In this document: piece by piece, positions 54,004-63,241 of the stretch
Numbering within the stretch: position 1 is the stretch's first letter
How the letters are laid out: each line of letters opens with the position of its first letter
NCBI GenBank assembly: GCA_028279185.1
Contig: JANQSS010000068.1
Coordinates: 31,116 to 95,115 of the forward strand
Length of the DNA: 64,000 nt
Reading direction: 5' to 3'
Source: Saprospiraceae bacterium
GTDB lineage: Bacteria > Bacteroidota > Bacteroidia > Chitinophagales > Saprospiraceae
Position numbers and translations under genes: made by a program
The notes under the pieces: model-generated
Seen by the model: only the letters and a program-made list of their open reading frames with translations
What the model was told of the DNA's origin: nothing
Databases searched by the model: none

Positions 54004-55584
54004 ATGTACGACATTTTGCAGTTGAATGAAATGCTGGTTCCAGAGTTACGCGAATTAGCTGAAACCATGGGACTTAAATCATATAAGCGCCTCGCGAAAC
54101 AAGATTTGATCTATAAGATATTAGATCACCAGGCTGTAACGGGAGGTAACGGCTCTAGCGAGCCAAAACCGAAGAAAGAGGCACCTAAAGAAAAGGAGAG
54201 TAGGCCTGCCAAGCAAGCTGCCTCTGGAAAAGACCGGAAAACCGAAAACAAGAACCACGAAAAGAAAGAGCAAGGCGGACATACGCGTTTGAAAAAGTCG
54301 TCTCATACCAAGAAGCGTGAAAATCAGGAAGAACATCGAAAAGAGAAGAAGGACCAGGTATCCAGGCCTCAAAATGAAAACAAGCAAAGAGACCATCAGA
54401 AAAATGAACAGAAGCCAAAGCAAAAAGAGAAGGTAGAAGAAAAGAACGCCTTCGTTGTGGAATTAGACGGCATTATTGAAGGAGAGGGTGTACTCGAAAT
54501 GATGCCTGATGGCTATGGGTTTTTACGGTCAGCCGATTACAATTACCTGTCGTCGCCGGATGACATTTACGTCTCGCCTTCTCAGATCAAATTGTTTGGA
54601 TTAAAAACTGGAGATACGGTTTTAGGTGCAATCCGACCACCCAAGGAAGGCGAGAAGTATTTTGCCCTACTTCGGGTGAGTCTGATCAATGGTATTGAAC
54701 CACAGAATATTCGGGATCGCGTGCCGTTCGACTTCCTAACTCCTCTGTTTCCCAATGAAAAATTTACCTTGACCGGAGACCCTGCAGGTCGCGACCACGG
54801 AAATCGCATGATCGATTTATTCGCACCAATAGGTAAAGGACAACGCGGCTTGATCGTCGCACAACCAAAGACTGGTAAGACATTTCTTTTGAAAGATGTC
54901 GCGAATGCCATTGCTAAAAACCACCCTGAAGTTTATCTTATCGTTCTACTTATTGACGAGCGCCCCGAAGAAGTCACTGACATGCAGCGCAATGTAAAAG
55001 CCGAGGTCGTTGCATCTACTTTTGACGAGCCTGCGGATAACCATGTTCGCGTAGCGAATATCGTTTTGGAAAAAGCAAAACGGTTGACTGAATGCGGACA
55101 CGATGTAGTCATCCTTCTTGATTCTATTACGAGATTAGCTCGCGCCTACAACACTGTTGCTCCTGCTAGTGGTAAGGTATTATCAGGGGGTGTAGAGGCG
55201 AATGCTCTGCACAAACCAAAAAAATTCTTCGGTGCCGCGCGTAAAATTGAAAATGGTGGATCATTAACCATTTTGGCAACAGCACTGACTGAAACAGGTT
55301 CAAAAATGGATGGGGTTATCTTCGAGGAATTCAAGGGAACTGGTAATATGGAGTTACAGCTCGATCGTTCGCTGTCCAATAGAAGGTTGTTCCCAGCCAT
55401 TGATTTACCACGATCCAGTACTAGGCGGGACGACTTGCTTCTCGATGACTCAACACTGTCGCGAGTTATCATTTTACGTAATCACCTTGCGGATATGAAA
55501 CCAGAAGAAGCTATGGAGTTTCTATTGAAGCAAATGAGATCGACTAAGAGTAACGATGAACTGTTAGCCTCAATGAACGGATAG
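54004..55584 (+). CDS. rho: Transcription termination factor Rho
   Basis: Rho is the hexameric RNA helicase that ends transcription of untranslated RNA. The 526-residue protein has a Rho N-terminal domain (about 1-45), a Lys/Glu/Arg/Gln-rich low-complexity insert (about 50-145), the cold-shock-like RNA-binding domain (about 155-225, [15 protein letters not shown]), and the ATPase with P-loop PKTGKT (in [17 protein letters not shown]), [14 protein letters not shown], and Walker [15 protein letters not shown]. The long basic insert is common in Bacteroidota Rho. Confidence 0.96.
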   Translation: MYDILQLNEMLVPELRELAETMGLKSYKRLAKQDLIYKILDHQAVTGGNGSSEPKPKKEAPKEKESRPAKQAASGKDRKTENKNHEKKEQGGHTRLKKSSHTKKRENQEEHRKEKKDQVSRPQNENKQRDHQKNEQKPKQKEKVEEKNAFVVELDGIIEGEGVLEMMPDGYGFLRSADYNYLSSPDDIYVSPSQIKLFGLKTGDTVLGAIRPPKEGEKYFALLRVSLINGIEPQNIRDRVPFDFLTPLFPNEKFTLTGDPAGRDHGNRMIDLFAPIGKGQRGLIVAQPKTGKTFLLKDVANAIAKNHPEVYLIVLLIDERPEEVTDMQRNVKAEVVASTFDEPADNHVRVANIVLEKAKRLTECGHDVVILLDSITRLARAYNTVAPASGKVLSGGVEANALHKPKKFFGAARKIENGGSLTILATALTETGSKMDGVIFEEFKGTGNMELQLDRSLSNRRLFPAIDLPRSSTRRDDLLLDDSTLSRVIILRNHLADMKPEEAMEFLLKQMRSTKSNDELLASMNG

Positions 55585-55697
55585 TAATCATTGCGCCAGT
55601 CTATCATAAAGTAGGACATGCTCCTCATTTGATTCAGTATGCCGGATTGCGAACATCGAAGCACTTTAAATTTGAGGAAAATGAAGCATTTATTCGT

Positions 55698-55728
55698 TTG
55701 CTCAATTATGAAATGTTGGCTACATTTG
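55698..55728 (+). promoter_or_regulatory. Promoter for rpmH
   Basis: TTG (55698..55700), 20-base spacer, TACATTTG (55721..55728): a full match to the -33/-7 consensus. Transcription would start near 55735, about 50 bases before the rpmH ATG. Confidence 0.65.
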
Positions 55729-55785
55729 CGGCTCTTAAAAATGAGGGTATAGGCCAGCGTTGCTGAAAGACAAAAGAAAAGACTA

Positions 55786-55941
55786 ATGAAACGGACGTAT
55801 CAACCATCACGAAGAAAAAGGAATAATAAACACGGGTTTAGATCGCGAATGAAGACTAAGAATGGTCAAAAATTGCTGGCAAGAAGACGAGCAAAAGGCC
55901 GTGCTAAGCTCACCGTATCCGATGAGCGCAAGTTAAAGTAG
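55786..55941 (+). CDS. rpmH: 50S ribosomal protein L34
   Basis: The 51-codon frame encodes a very basic protein beginning [19 protein letters not shown] and continuing with a [18 protein letters not shown] segment, the unmistakable L34 signature. The length is close to the family norm of 44-52. It precedes rnpA with a terminator-like hairpin in between (55967..56004), the conserved rpmH-rnpA order. dnaA, a common neighbour, is not here. Confidence 0.97.
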   Translation: MKRTYQPSRRKRNNKHGFRSRMKTKNGQKLLARRRAKGRAKLTVSDERKLK

Positions 55942-55966
55942 CGGTCAATCCAATATCGTATATTTG

Positions 55967-56004
55967 AAAAGCATCGGTCTGAGGATCGATGCTTTTTTAT
56001 TTTT
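55967..56004 (+). terminator. Rho-independent terminator between rpmH and rnpA
   Basis: A 10-bp perfect stem (AAAAGCATCG/CGATGCTTTT) with a 10-nt loop is followed by T-rich TTTTTTATTTTT. It lies just past the rpmH stop and 12 bases before the rnpA ATG. It would let L34 be made in excess of RnpA, with readthrough for rnpA. Confidence 0.75.
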
Positions 56005-56016
56005 AGGCTAAATTGA

Positions 56017-56406
56017 ATGACCAGGTTAACACTTTCGCGTAAACAAAGAATTAAATCACGAAAATTGATTGCCTCTATATTTGAGAGAGGTCGTAAAATT
56101 CGTAGCGGTCCGCTCCTTCTTTTTTATTTGCGGGTTGATTCGGCAATAGCAAGTCATGTGCGGATGTTTGGTGTAACTGTCTCTCGTCGATCATTCAAGC
56201 GTGCAGTTGATCGAAACCGAATCAAACGTCTCGTACGAGAAGCCTATCGGATTGAACAGAATGCATTTTTGACCATTCAACAAGACGATTCATATGCGCT
56301 ATTCGTTGTGTATGTGGGTCGCGAAATTCAATCATTCGAAAATATCAAATCAGCTATTAACCGCCTTGCACAAAACTGGGCATCAAAAGTTGCTGAAAAG
56401 AACTAA
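56017..56406 (+). CDS. rnpA: Ribonuclease P protein component
   Basis: The 129-residue basic protein supports tRNA 5'-end maturation by RNase P RNA. The family signature RAVDRNRIKRLVREAYR sits at about residues 68-84, with FGVTVSRRSFKRAV before it. The start is ATG at 56017. It follows rpmH after a hairpin terminator and precedes a membrane protein of unknown function by 2 bases. The RNase P RNA gene (rnpB) is not in this window. Confidence 0.95.
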   Translation: MTRLTLSRKQRIKSRKLIASIFERGRKIRSGPLLLFYLRVDSAIASHVRMFGVTVSRRSFKRAVDRNRIKRLVREAYRIEQNAFLTIQQDDSYALFVVYVGREIQSFENIKSAINRLAQNWASKVAEKN

Positions 56407-56408
56407 AC

Positions 56409-56945
56409 ATGGAACAGATCACCAAGTTGACCATTTTAAAAATAATATTGCTTTCAGGTATTGGGGCTTTTCTCTTGTTTGCTGGAGTTGCTTGTTCAGC
56501 TCAAAAGGTAATGCAGATCGAAACCAGAGGCAAAGTAAACACGAAGAAATTTTATGTCGGAGACGAATTGATGATCAAACTTGCTTCGGACAATTTTTGG
56601 CGTACCGCCACTATTTTTGACATTTTTGTTGAAGACAATGAGATTGATTTCGATTTTGGTGTCGTTCATCTTTCCGAAATTACGGCCTTGCGCACAATGG
56701 CCCAATATAATCGCGGTCGAAACTGGCAACGATGGCTCTTCAGGTCAGGCGCATCCTTCATCTTATATACGCCTCTGGAATTAATCTATAGTGATGAACC
56801 CAATTATTCACTTATCGCTTTTGGCGCAGCCCTAAGTGTTGTAGGCATAATGCTCAGGCCAATAGTCAATAAATATTCACTGACAAGAATTGGAAAAAGA
56901 AAGCGCCTTAGACTGTTGGATTTGTCCTTTCTTCCGCCAGAATAG
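56409..56945 (+). CDS. Membrane protein of unknown function
   Basis: The 178-residue protein has an N-terminal hydrophobic segment (about 8-30, with a Cys after LLFAGVAC that could act as a lipobox), a soluble beta-rich middle (about 35-100, KFYVGDELMIKLASDNFW), and two C-terminal hydrophobic segments (about 110-150, FRSGASFILYTPLELIY and SLIAFGAALSVVGIML) before a basic tail. It resembles conserved but unnamed Bacteroidota proteins next to rnpA. It starts 2 bases after the rnpA stop, so it is likely in the rpmH-rnpA operon. Confidence 0.8.
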   Translation: MEQITKLTILKIILLSGIGAFLLFAGVACSAQKVMQIETRGKVNTKKFYVGDELMIKLASDNFWRTATIFDIFVEDNEIDFDFGVVHLSEITALRTMAQYNRGRNWQRWLFRSGASFILYTPLELIYSDEPNYSLIAFGAALSVVGIMLRPIVNKYSLTRIGKRKRLRLLDLSFLPPE

Positions 56946-56962
56946 TTTTGATTCTTCGGTTT

Positions 56963-57301
56963 CTAATGCAATCGAGATCCGTTAGGCACTTTTCGTTCAA
57001 CCGTCGAAATAACGACGTGTCCATTTTTATCATTGAACCCGGTCAACAAAAATTCGGAGTTTATAGGCCCTATTTGCTTTGGAGGAAAATTAACAACACC
57101 CAAAATCTGTCTTCCTACTAACTGCTCCGCCGAATAATGATTCGTAATTTGAGCACTCGTTTTTTTAATACCTATTTGCTCTCCAAAATCGACATGAACA
57201 ATGTAAGCCGGCTTCCTGGCTTGAGGGAACGCTTCTACCGACAACACGGTTCCTACCCTAATATCGACCTTCTGAAATTCATTCCATGTTAATTCATTCA
57301 T
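56963..57301 (-). CDS. csaA: tRNA-binding domain protein, CsaA-like
   Basis: The 112-residue protein (start ATG 57301; a frame to 57322 adds seven residues) is a single tRNA-binding OB-fold domain: EFQKVDIRVGTVLSVEAFPQARKPAYIV, quoted in part, LGVVNFPPKQIGPI and SEFLLTGF. CsaA proteins are chaperone-like or tRNA-binding in Bacillus. It is immediately downstream of the lipoprotein and gpmI on the same strand, 8 bases after the lipoprotein stop. Confidence 0.9.
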   Translation of the reverse strand: MNELTWNEFQKVDIRVGTVLSVEAFPQARKPAYIVHVDFGEQIGIKKTSAQITNHYSAEQLVGRQILGVVNFPPKQIGPINSEFLLTGFNDKNGHVVISTVERKVPNGSRLH

Positions 57302-57309
57302 CGCCACAC

Positions 57310-57846
57310 TTATTTTTGCCACATTAATATATGGCCAGAGGTTAATGTATCATTGGATATTTTATCAACAAATGTCGTCAATAACTCAAGAGACGATGCC
57401 GGATCAAAATGTATTTGGAGATGCATCGAGTTCAATAATGTATTTTTCAACTTTTGGCTTGAGATGGAATTGATCATTTCATCTTGATAACAGACCACCA
57501 ATGATTTTATATCTATTTCATCTTTCGGACGAAATTCTTCACAAGTAGTTTTTTCAGACTTCGATGATTTCACTTCGAATTCTCCGGCTTGCTCACGTTT
57601 AGACATCGTAAATTGTTCAAGAATACGAATAAGCGAGTCAGTTTGATAATTTAAATAGCTAATTGTATCTCTATGGTCTCCTGTCCAAGAAATTCGGGAG
57701 GCATTCGAAAGTTGTGGGTTTTGGGATTTAAATTCGATTAGATAAGATTTTAAATCAAATACATTCGTATCAGAGGAAGGTGTTGACTGCATTTTGGTAC
57801 AGCCAACTGCTAACAGAGTTATCAATAAAACGAAAAAATATTTCAT
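57310..57846 (-). CDS. Lipoprotein of unknown function
   Basis: The 178-residue protein has a classic lipoprotein signal, MKYFFVLLITLLAVGC, with Cys16. The mature part is hydrophilic with two acidic-basic helices (about 60-90) and no recognised domain. Its start overlaps the end of gpmI by 4 bases, so it is translated as part of that operon. The link to glycolysis is probably coincidental. I cannot assign a function. Confidence 0.85.
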   Translation of the reverse strand: MKYFFVLLITLLAVGCTKMQSTPSSDTNVFDLKSYLIEFKSQNPQLSNASRISWTGDHRDTISYLNYQTDSLIRILEQFTMSKREQAGEFEVKSSKSEKTTCEEFRPKDEIDIKSLVVCYQDEMINSISSQKLKNTLLNSMHLQIHFDPASSLELLTTFVDKISNDTLTSGHILMWQK

Positions 57847-59354
57847 TCTGATAATAAACTTTTACCGGTCATTTCATCAAAGGTTTCTAGCCCCATTATA
57901 TCAGCCAGGGTTGGTGCCACGTCAGCGAGGACGCCAGAAGAAAGTGATCTTGTATTTTTTTCAAAGGGCACATAAATAATTGGTACCGGATTTATAGTAT
58001 GCGCTGTATGCGGCGATCCGTCTTCGTTAATCATAAAATCGGAGTTGCCATGATCGGCAATAATTATTGTGTCGTAGTGCAACTCTTTTACTCTTTTCAA
58101 TATTCGACCAACGCATGCATCAACAGTTTCAGCCGCAATTTTGGCCGCTTCAAACACGCCGGTATGGCCGACCATGTCCGTATTCGCAAAGTTCAAACAA
58201 ATAAAATCTGGTCGTTCACTGTGCAATTTATTCAATAACAATTGCGTAAGCTCGTCGGCACTCATCTCCGGCTGTAAATCATATGTAGCAACTTTTGGTG
58301 AATTCGCCATTATACGTTTTTCATTTTCAAAAGGTTCCTCTCTTCCTCCGGAGAAAAAGTAGGTGACATGTGGGTATTTTTCTGTTTCCGCCATACGTAG
58401 TTGTGTTCCACCGTATTGGGCGACAAGTTCACCAAAAGTATTCATTAAGGGCCTTTTATCGTAGAGTGCCGTCACATTATCAAATGTCTCATCATAAGAA
58501 GTCATAGAATAAAAATTAAGATCTAATGACTTCGTCCCATATGCCGTGAAATCTGCACGTGAAAGCATCGTAGTAAGTTGTCTGGGTCGATCTGACCTGA
58601 AATTGAAAAACATCACGGTGTCTCCTGATTTTATTTGCCCTCCACCATTCACTATGATGGGCTTAATGAATTCATCCGTTTCGCCGGCTTCGTAGCGCTG
58701 TTTCAATGTGTTCAGTATATCGCTAGTCTCAGCTCCAATTCCGTCCACTAGCAGGTTGTAGGCTTGTGCTGTCCGTTCCCATCTTCGATCACGATCCATG
58801 GCATAATATCTACCAATAACGGTAGCAAGGTTAGCCGATTTGTGCTCTGTGTATTGAAGTAGTCTTGAGATATATTGTTGTCCGTGATTAGGGTCAGTGT
58901 CGCGCCCATCCAAGAATGCGTGGATATATACATCCTGCACACCCACCTCATCAGCAGAGTCGACTAATGCGAGTAGATGGTCAATATGCGAGTGTACACC
59001 ACCATCACTAAGCAGCCCTATGAAATGGACACTTCGGCCGCCGAATTTGGCTTGATGTAACATATCTTGAATGGGATCAAGCCTTTGAAAATCCCCGCTG
59101 GCTATATCCTTATTGATTTTGAGTAAATCTTGATACACAATCCTGCCTGCGCCAATATTCATGTGACCGACCTCGGAATTACCCATTTGCCCTCCAGGGA
59201 GTCCCACATCTTCACCGAAAGTGGTCAATGTGGCATTTGCGCAATTTGTCATCAAGTCATCGATAATTGGGGTATTTGCCTGTTTAATGGCATCGACAGC
59301 CGGAATTTCACCAAGCCCCCATCCGTCTAAAATAAGCAACACAGCTCTTTTCAT
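57843..59354 (-). CDS. gpmI: 2,3-bisphosphoglycerate-independent phosphoglycerate mutase
   Basis: It interconverts 3- and 2-phosphoglycerate in glycolysis and gluconeogenesis, using two manganese ions. The 503-residue protein has LILDGWGLGE (metal Asp10), GGQMGNSEVGHMNIGAGR (nucleophilic Ser60), FLDGRDTDPN, GRYYAMDRDRRWERT, NFRSDRPRQL and TIIADHGNSD as in the alkaline-phosphatase-fold iPGM. Start ATG at 59354. It overlaps the lipoprotein gene by 4 bases. Confidence 0.97.
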   Translation of the reverse strand: MKRAVLLILDGWGLGEIPAVDAIKQANTPIIDDLMTNCANATLTTFGEDVGLPGGQMGNSEVGHMNIGAGRIVYQDLLKINKDIASGDFQRLDPIQDMLHQAKFGGRSVHFIGLLSDGGVHSHIDHLLALVDSADEVGVQDVYIHAFLDGRDTDPNHGQQYISRLLQYTEHKSANLATVIGRYYAMDRDRRWERTAQAYNLLVDGIGAETSDILNTLKQRYEAGETDEFIKPIIVNGGGQIKSGDTVMFFNFRSDRPRQLTTMLSRADFTAYGTKSLDLNFYSMTSYDETFDNVTALYDKRPLMNTFGELVAQYGGTQLRMAETEKYPHVTYFFSGGREEPFENEKRIMANSPKVATYDLQPEMSADELTQLLLNKLHSERPDFICLNFANTDMVGHTGVFEAAKIAAETVDACVGRILKRVKELHYDTIIIADHGNSDFMINEDGSPHTAHTINPVPIIYVPFEKNTRSLSSGVLADVAPTLADIMGLETFDEMTGKSLLSE

Positions 59355-59485
59355 AGGTAGTGCAAGTTAAATCATATTAATACAGGCATTGATATAATAT
59401 TATGGCTAGTATAAATGTTTTTGAGACATCTGACGTTATATACGTCTAAATGGGTGAATCAGCGCTCCTAGTGATTAAAAGCTGA

Positions 59486-59878
59486 ATGAAATTGAGAAGT
59501 ATCATGAAAAATATATTCATATCAATCTGTTTATTAGTCAGTTATATAGGGACTAGTCAAAATGTAGAAATCGTTCAGGAAGTCTTTAAGTCTGGCAATG
59601 CGCATATGCTGCAGACGGAATTAGCTAATGAAGTGCAGGTTTGTATTGGCGACGATGTTCAATATTACACAAAAAAGGAAACTATCTCTGCCTTAAACAA
59701 GTGGTTTACAGGGGTCGGTCCAGATGGATTCAAAGGCCGGATGATGGGTGAATCTGATGTCAAATACTTCAGTGGAGACTTGTCTTCTTCTAAAGGCGTG
59801 TTTCGTGTCTTTGTCTATTTTGCGAATGAGAATGGTGAATTCGAAATCGATGAAATCCGAATAGGAAAAGCGAAATAG
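59486..59878 (+). CDS. DUF4783 domain protein
   Basis: The 130-residue protein has a signal peptide (about 1-26, ending IGTSQ) and a small cystatin/NTF2-like alpha+beta domain: VEIVQEVFKSGNAHMLQTEL, quoted in part, TKKETISALNKWFTG and SSKGVFRVFVYFANENGEF. This fits DUF4783, a Bacteroidota family of unknown function. A start at ATG 59504 (MKNIFISICLLVS) is equally possible. It is divergent from gpmI and convergent with the barrel gene. Confidence 0.82.
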   Translation: MKLRSIMKNIFISICLLVSYIGTSQNVEIVQEVFKSGNAHMLQTELANEVQVCIGDDVQYYTKKETISALNKWFTGVGPDGFKGRMMGESDVKYFSGDLSSSKGVFRVFVYFANENGEFEIDEIRIGKAK

Positions 59879-59884
59879 ATTCTT

Positions 59885-62800
59885 TCAAAAGTCGTGCCCT
59901 AGACTGAAATAGAATATTGGATCAGTTTGCTGTCTGGTTTCATATCCCCATGCATAATCTAAGCGAACGAAATATCCTAGCAAATTAAGACGTAATCCCG
60001 CTCCATATCCTAGTACCAATGGGTCACGGAAATATCGAACATCAACTTGAGATACAGGATTTGTTAATATTTCTCTATTCAATAAATTCTCTTCGCTATT
60101 TGGCGAAGATCCCAACCAGGCTGTTCCGGCATCAAAGAATCCGATTACTTGAAAATTTCTGAAAAACTTTGATTTGATTTCCTTTTTACTAAAATAATTA
60201 AATAGTGGGACGCGCAATTCCACATTCCCTAAAACATAAGTCGATCCATTTCTGATATTCTGTCTAAATCCGCGCATATCATTCGCAGCGGCTTGGAATG
60301 CAAAATCATTCGAGATGGGTCTCGGCGTTGAGCGATTGTAATCTGCGGAAATCCAGTTTTTCACTCCACCCAAAGTATACAGTATGCGCTCTGACCCAAA
60401 TGAAGTTGCCCCTGCCGCCCGGAATGCAAAAATCGATCTTCGATCCAGCCGAATATAATGGCGTGCGTCGACACCAATCGTGGTCATAAATGCTTGATTC
60501 GCATCAAAAATGTACGGATCAAATTGTAATTGAAACCTATTCATTCCTTCAACATACACCTTGGCCCTTGATCCATGTCTAATATTTGGCAAAGTTTCAT
60601 ATGAGTTATCAAATACATATTCGAGCCGTAATCCAATGCGCTGTTGGTTTAGGTTATCAGCATTTAATTCTCCCATTTCATCAGGCAATAGTGTGGTGCG
60701 ATCAAATCGCAACGTACCTGTGAGGCGAACACTAGAAAAAATACTAAAAGGATAGTTTAACTGATACACGCCAATATGCGTTGTATTTCTAGTATCAGGC
60801 TGACCTACGAATCGTTCATCGGATTTTTCTTTTTCGGATTTACGATAGATGGAAATCTTTCTATCCAACTGAAATTTGCGATCCTCTACAGAAAGAAAAA
60901 ACTCTGTTCCTCGAAAAGAAAGTGGAACACGCGCACCACCTGAAACGATGTAATTTTCAAATAAATCGCGCATTTCAGTTTTCATTAAAATACCCGTTTC
61001 GGGAAATTCAAATCCACGATTAGACCCTGCATAGGTATTAAGCCCTGTAAAGAGCAAATCATTATTTAAATCAATATCGAAATCCGTCATACCGAACGTC
61101 ATTCGATAAGCTAGCATACGGGCTGAATTGAATTTTTCCTGACCATTTCTACTATCACGTTCACTGGTTAAATCAGAAAAATTTGGTAAAATTAATAGTG
61201 ATTCATCTTTATTCACTTTGCTTTGTCCAAAATCCGACGGTAAAGGAATTTCATCTTCGAATTCCGATTGAAAGTAAAAATCTTCATCTTGTTTGGGAAC
61301 CGGAATTAACTCTGAAGAGATTTTTTCTTCTTCACCTATGTCTCCTTTTCTGATTTTGGCCAATTGTGTGTAAAAGGTCGTTTCAGGCATTGGATAATCA
61401 TCAGGAACAATACGAAGTGTTGCATCTCTACCATTGCTCAAAGACTCGATTATGAGGTCCTCACCTTGAGTAAAATCATCAATCCCCGACTTATATTGGG
61501 TTAGCATTTTTGGTTTTAATTCGTCTGCACTTACATCCAGTTGCCAGCGATTGTTTATACCATTTTGGTCCGAAGTATATTGAATTTTTGAGCCGACCAC
61601 AGACACATTTCGCTCCGAAGCCCAAGGTGTTTGAGTTAGACGCTGAGCAATTCCTGTACGTGGAGAAATTAGGAATAGATCATAATCCTGTTCAGGCAAA
61701 ATAGTATCCAAGGTTTGTGGTGTCATATCAGCTGTATTCCGATTACTTGAGAAAACAATGTAAGGTGCACCAGCCACCGATATTGTTTTTGCACCTAAAT
61801 TGTCAAAATAATCATTTGTAATTCTATACGTCTGACGTGTTTTGGGCCTGTAGAAATACAAATCTGTTTGACCATCCGTGCTGGCTGAAATCAATAATGT
61901 GTCTTTCGAATATCGATCTATAGAATAAATTCGCTCGATTGTTGGCGGAAATTCCTGTACAGACAATTCCCCTTTTCTAAAATCCCAATGTTTGAGATAT
62001 ATTTTATCTCTTTTTTCTTCGACTCCGTACAATTCATTGTCGTGCCTACCCCATGCAAACAGCGGATAACCGAAGTCCGGTTCTTGAAATGGATTTCGGA
62101 ACTTACCCTGAAGTAATTTGCTTTGTTTTTTTGATTTGACATCATATAAATAGGCACGATATCGACCAATTTCATTCGTCACATAAAGCAATGTTCCTTG
62201 ATCAGGACTCAATTGAACGTCCGTAATTCTTATAGCATATACTCCTTTATTCCTCTTTGATAATTTCTTTTTTTTAATATCAATGTTCTGCGCTACCGGA
62301 TCAATGAAGTGCTCCTGTTGAGTTAAGAAAGAATTGCGATAATATTCATAGCATTCCTGACTTACGCGTTCGAAGGGAACACCTAACACGTATATAAATC
62401 CATTGTCCAACTTGCGATTAATACGTGTGATATAGAGTAGATTCGATAAGTTAGTCGCACCGTATTTAATATAAATATAATTCCACATGGCGTGCCCCGC
62501 CAATGTTGGAAATTCAAGACCGAAGGTCTCAAAGTCATCATAGTTATATTGTTCGAAATATGTGCGCAAATCGTCTTCAAATTCAAAATTGTATGGGGCG
62601 CCAACATATGAAATCAAGCCAGGTACGTACCAAGGAGGAAGTGCGGACAAAAATGCATTTTGCACAAGCTCTTGAATCGTACTTCCTTGTAACATCTGAG
62701 CGATATGTACACTGGCGATACCCTCTCTAATCTGATGCCTTAAATTACTGTGATCTCCATTTGAGTAAATGAAAATTCGGTTTCCGTCAACTTTGGTTTG

Positions 62801-63145
62801 CCCTGCTTTATTTTCAAATATTTCTTCTGAACCTAAATTACTTTGCTTAAAATCGGTTAAGTCGCGAAATACAATTATTTGGATTTTGTCATTAATATGA
62901 TGTTCAAGTAGATTTTGAATTTCACCATAGTCCTTTTCAGCCATAAGTATGGCAGCTTCAGCTACTTTTCTAGCCGGTGTATTCCAATATGTGATAAAGT
63001 TGGCAGTTTCGTATTTCCACCAATATTTGAAATCCTTGTGATACTGCACCCGGTTTTTCCCAAACTCCTCTTCTTGGCTCAATTGGCCGAAAACCTGGAG
63101 TGAGAAAAAACAAAGAATGAATGTATACTGTAAGCCTCTAAGCAT
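59885..63145 (-). CDS. Envelope protein: degenerate peptidase domain, TolB-like propeller, outer-membrane barrel
   Basis: The 1086-residue protein has a signal peptide (1-20), a domain resembling MA-clan gluzincin peptidases (about 40-190), TolB/PD40-like propeller repeats (about 290-590, e.g. VQLSPDQGTLLYVTNE, FSSNRNTADMTP), a linker, and a C-terminal surface-antigen barrel (about 680-1086) ending in FYFSLGHDF, the C-terminal Phe of barrel proteins. The peptidase motif is broken: where HExxH is expected there is REGIA (140-144), and LPPWYVPGLISY (169-180) replaces LPxWFxEGLAEY. It is therefore probably not a catalytic peptidase. The role is unknown. Confidence 0.88.
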   Translation of the reverse strand: MLRGLQYTFILCFFSLQVFGQLSQEEEFGKNRVQYHKDFKYWWKYETANFITYWNTPARKVAEAAILMAEKDYGEIQNLLEHHINDKIQIIVFRDLTDFKQSNLGSEEIFENKAGQTKVDGNRIFIYSNGDHSNLRHQIREGIASVHIAQMLQGSTIQELVQNAFLSALPPWYVPGLISYVGAPYNFEFEDDLRTYFEQYNYDDFETFGLEFPTLAGHAMWNYIYIKYGATNLSNLLYITRINRKLDNGFIYVLGVPFERVSQECYEYYRNSFLTQQEHFIDPVAQNIDIKKKKLSKRNKGVYAIRITDVQLSPDQGTLLYVTNEIGRYRAYLYDVKSKKQSKLLQGKFRNPFQEPDFGYPLFAWGRHDNELYGVEEKRDKIYLKHWDFRKGELSVQEFPPTIERIYSIDRYSKDTLLISASTDGQTDLYFYRPKTRQTYRITNDYFDNLGAKTISVAGAPYIVFSSNRNTADMTPQTLDTILPEQDYDLFLISPRTGIAQRLTQTPWASERNVSVVGSKIQYTSDQNGINNRWQLDVSADELKPKMLTQYKSGIDDFTQGEDLIIESLSNGRDATLRIVPDDYPMPETTFYTQLAKIRKGDIGEEEKISSELIPVPKQDEDFYFQSEFEDEIPLPSDFGQSKVNKDESLLILPNFSDLTSERDSRNGQEKFNSARMLAYRMTFGMTDFDIDLNNDLLFTGLNTYAGSNRGFEFPETGILMKTEMRDLFENYIVSGGARVPLSFRGTEFFLSVEDRKFQLDRKISIYRKSEKEKSDERFVGQPDTRNTTHIGVYQLNYPFSIFSSVRLTGTLRFDRTTLLPDEMGELNADNLNQQRIGLRLEYVFDNSYETLPNIRHGSRAKVYVEGMNRFQLQFDPYIFDANQAFMTTIGVDARHYIRLDRRSIFAFRAAGATSFGSERILYTLGGVKNWISADYNRSTPRPISNDFAFQAAANDMRGFRQNIRNGSTYVLGNVELRVPLFNYFSKKEIKSKFFRNFQVIGFFDAGTAWLGSSPNSEENLLNREILTNPVSQVDVRYFRDPLVLGYGAGLRLNLLGYFVRLDYAWGYETRQQTDPIFYFSLGHDF

Positions 63146-63241
63146 GAATTTGTCTTTAAACCGTTACGCACCGGGTATTAAAGAAATTCCGGCGCGGCGT
63201 ACCTTCGCAACTTAATAACGTTTAAAAGGCGGTATCAAGAT

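Noticed and set aside
55588..55766. Open stretch between rho and rpmH that reads like protein
   Set aside because: It has no ATG or GTG start upstream of the rpmH promoter, which lies inside it.
57302..57322. Longer start for the CsaA-like protein
   Set aside because: The start at 57301 fits the family length of about 110 and leaves a short gap after the lipoprotein.
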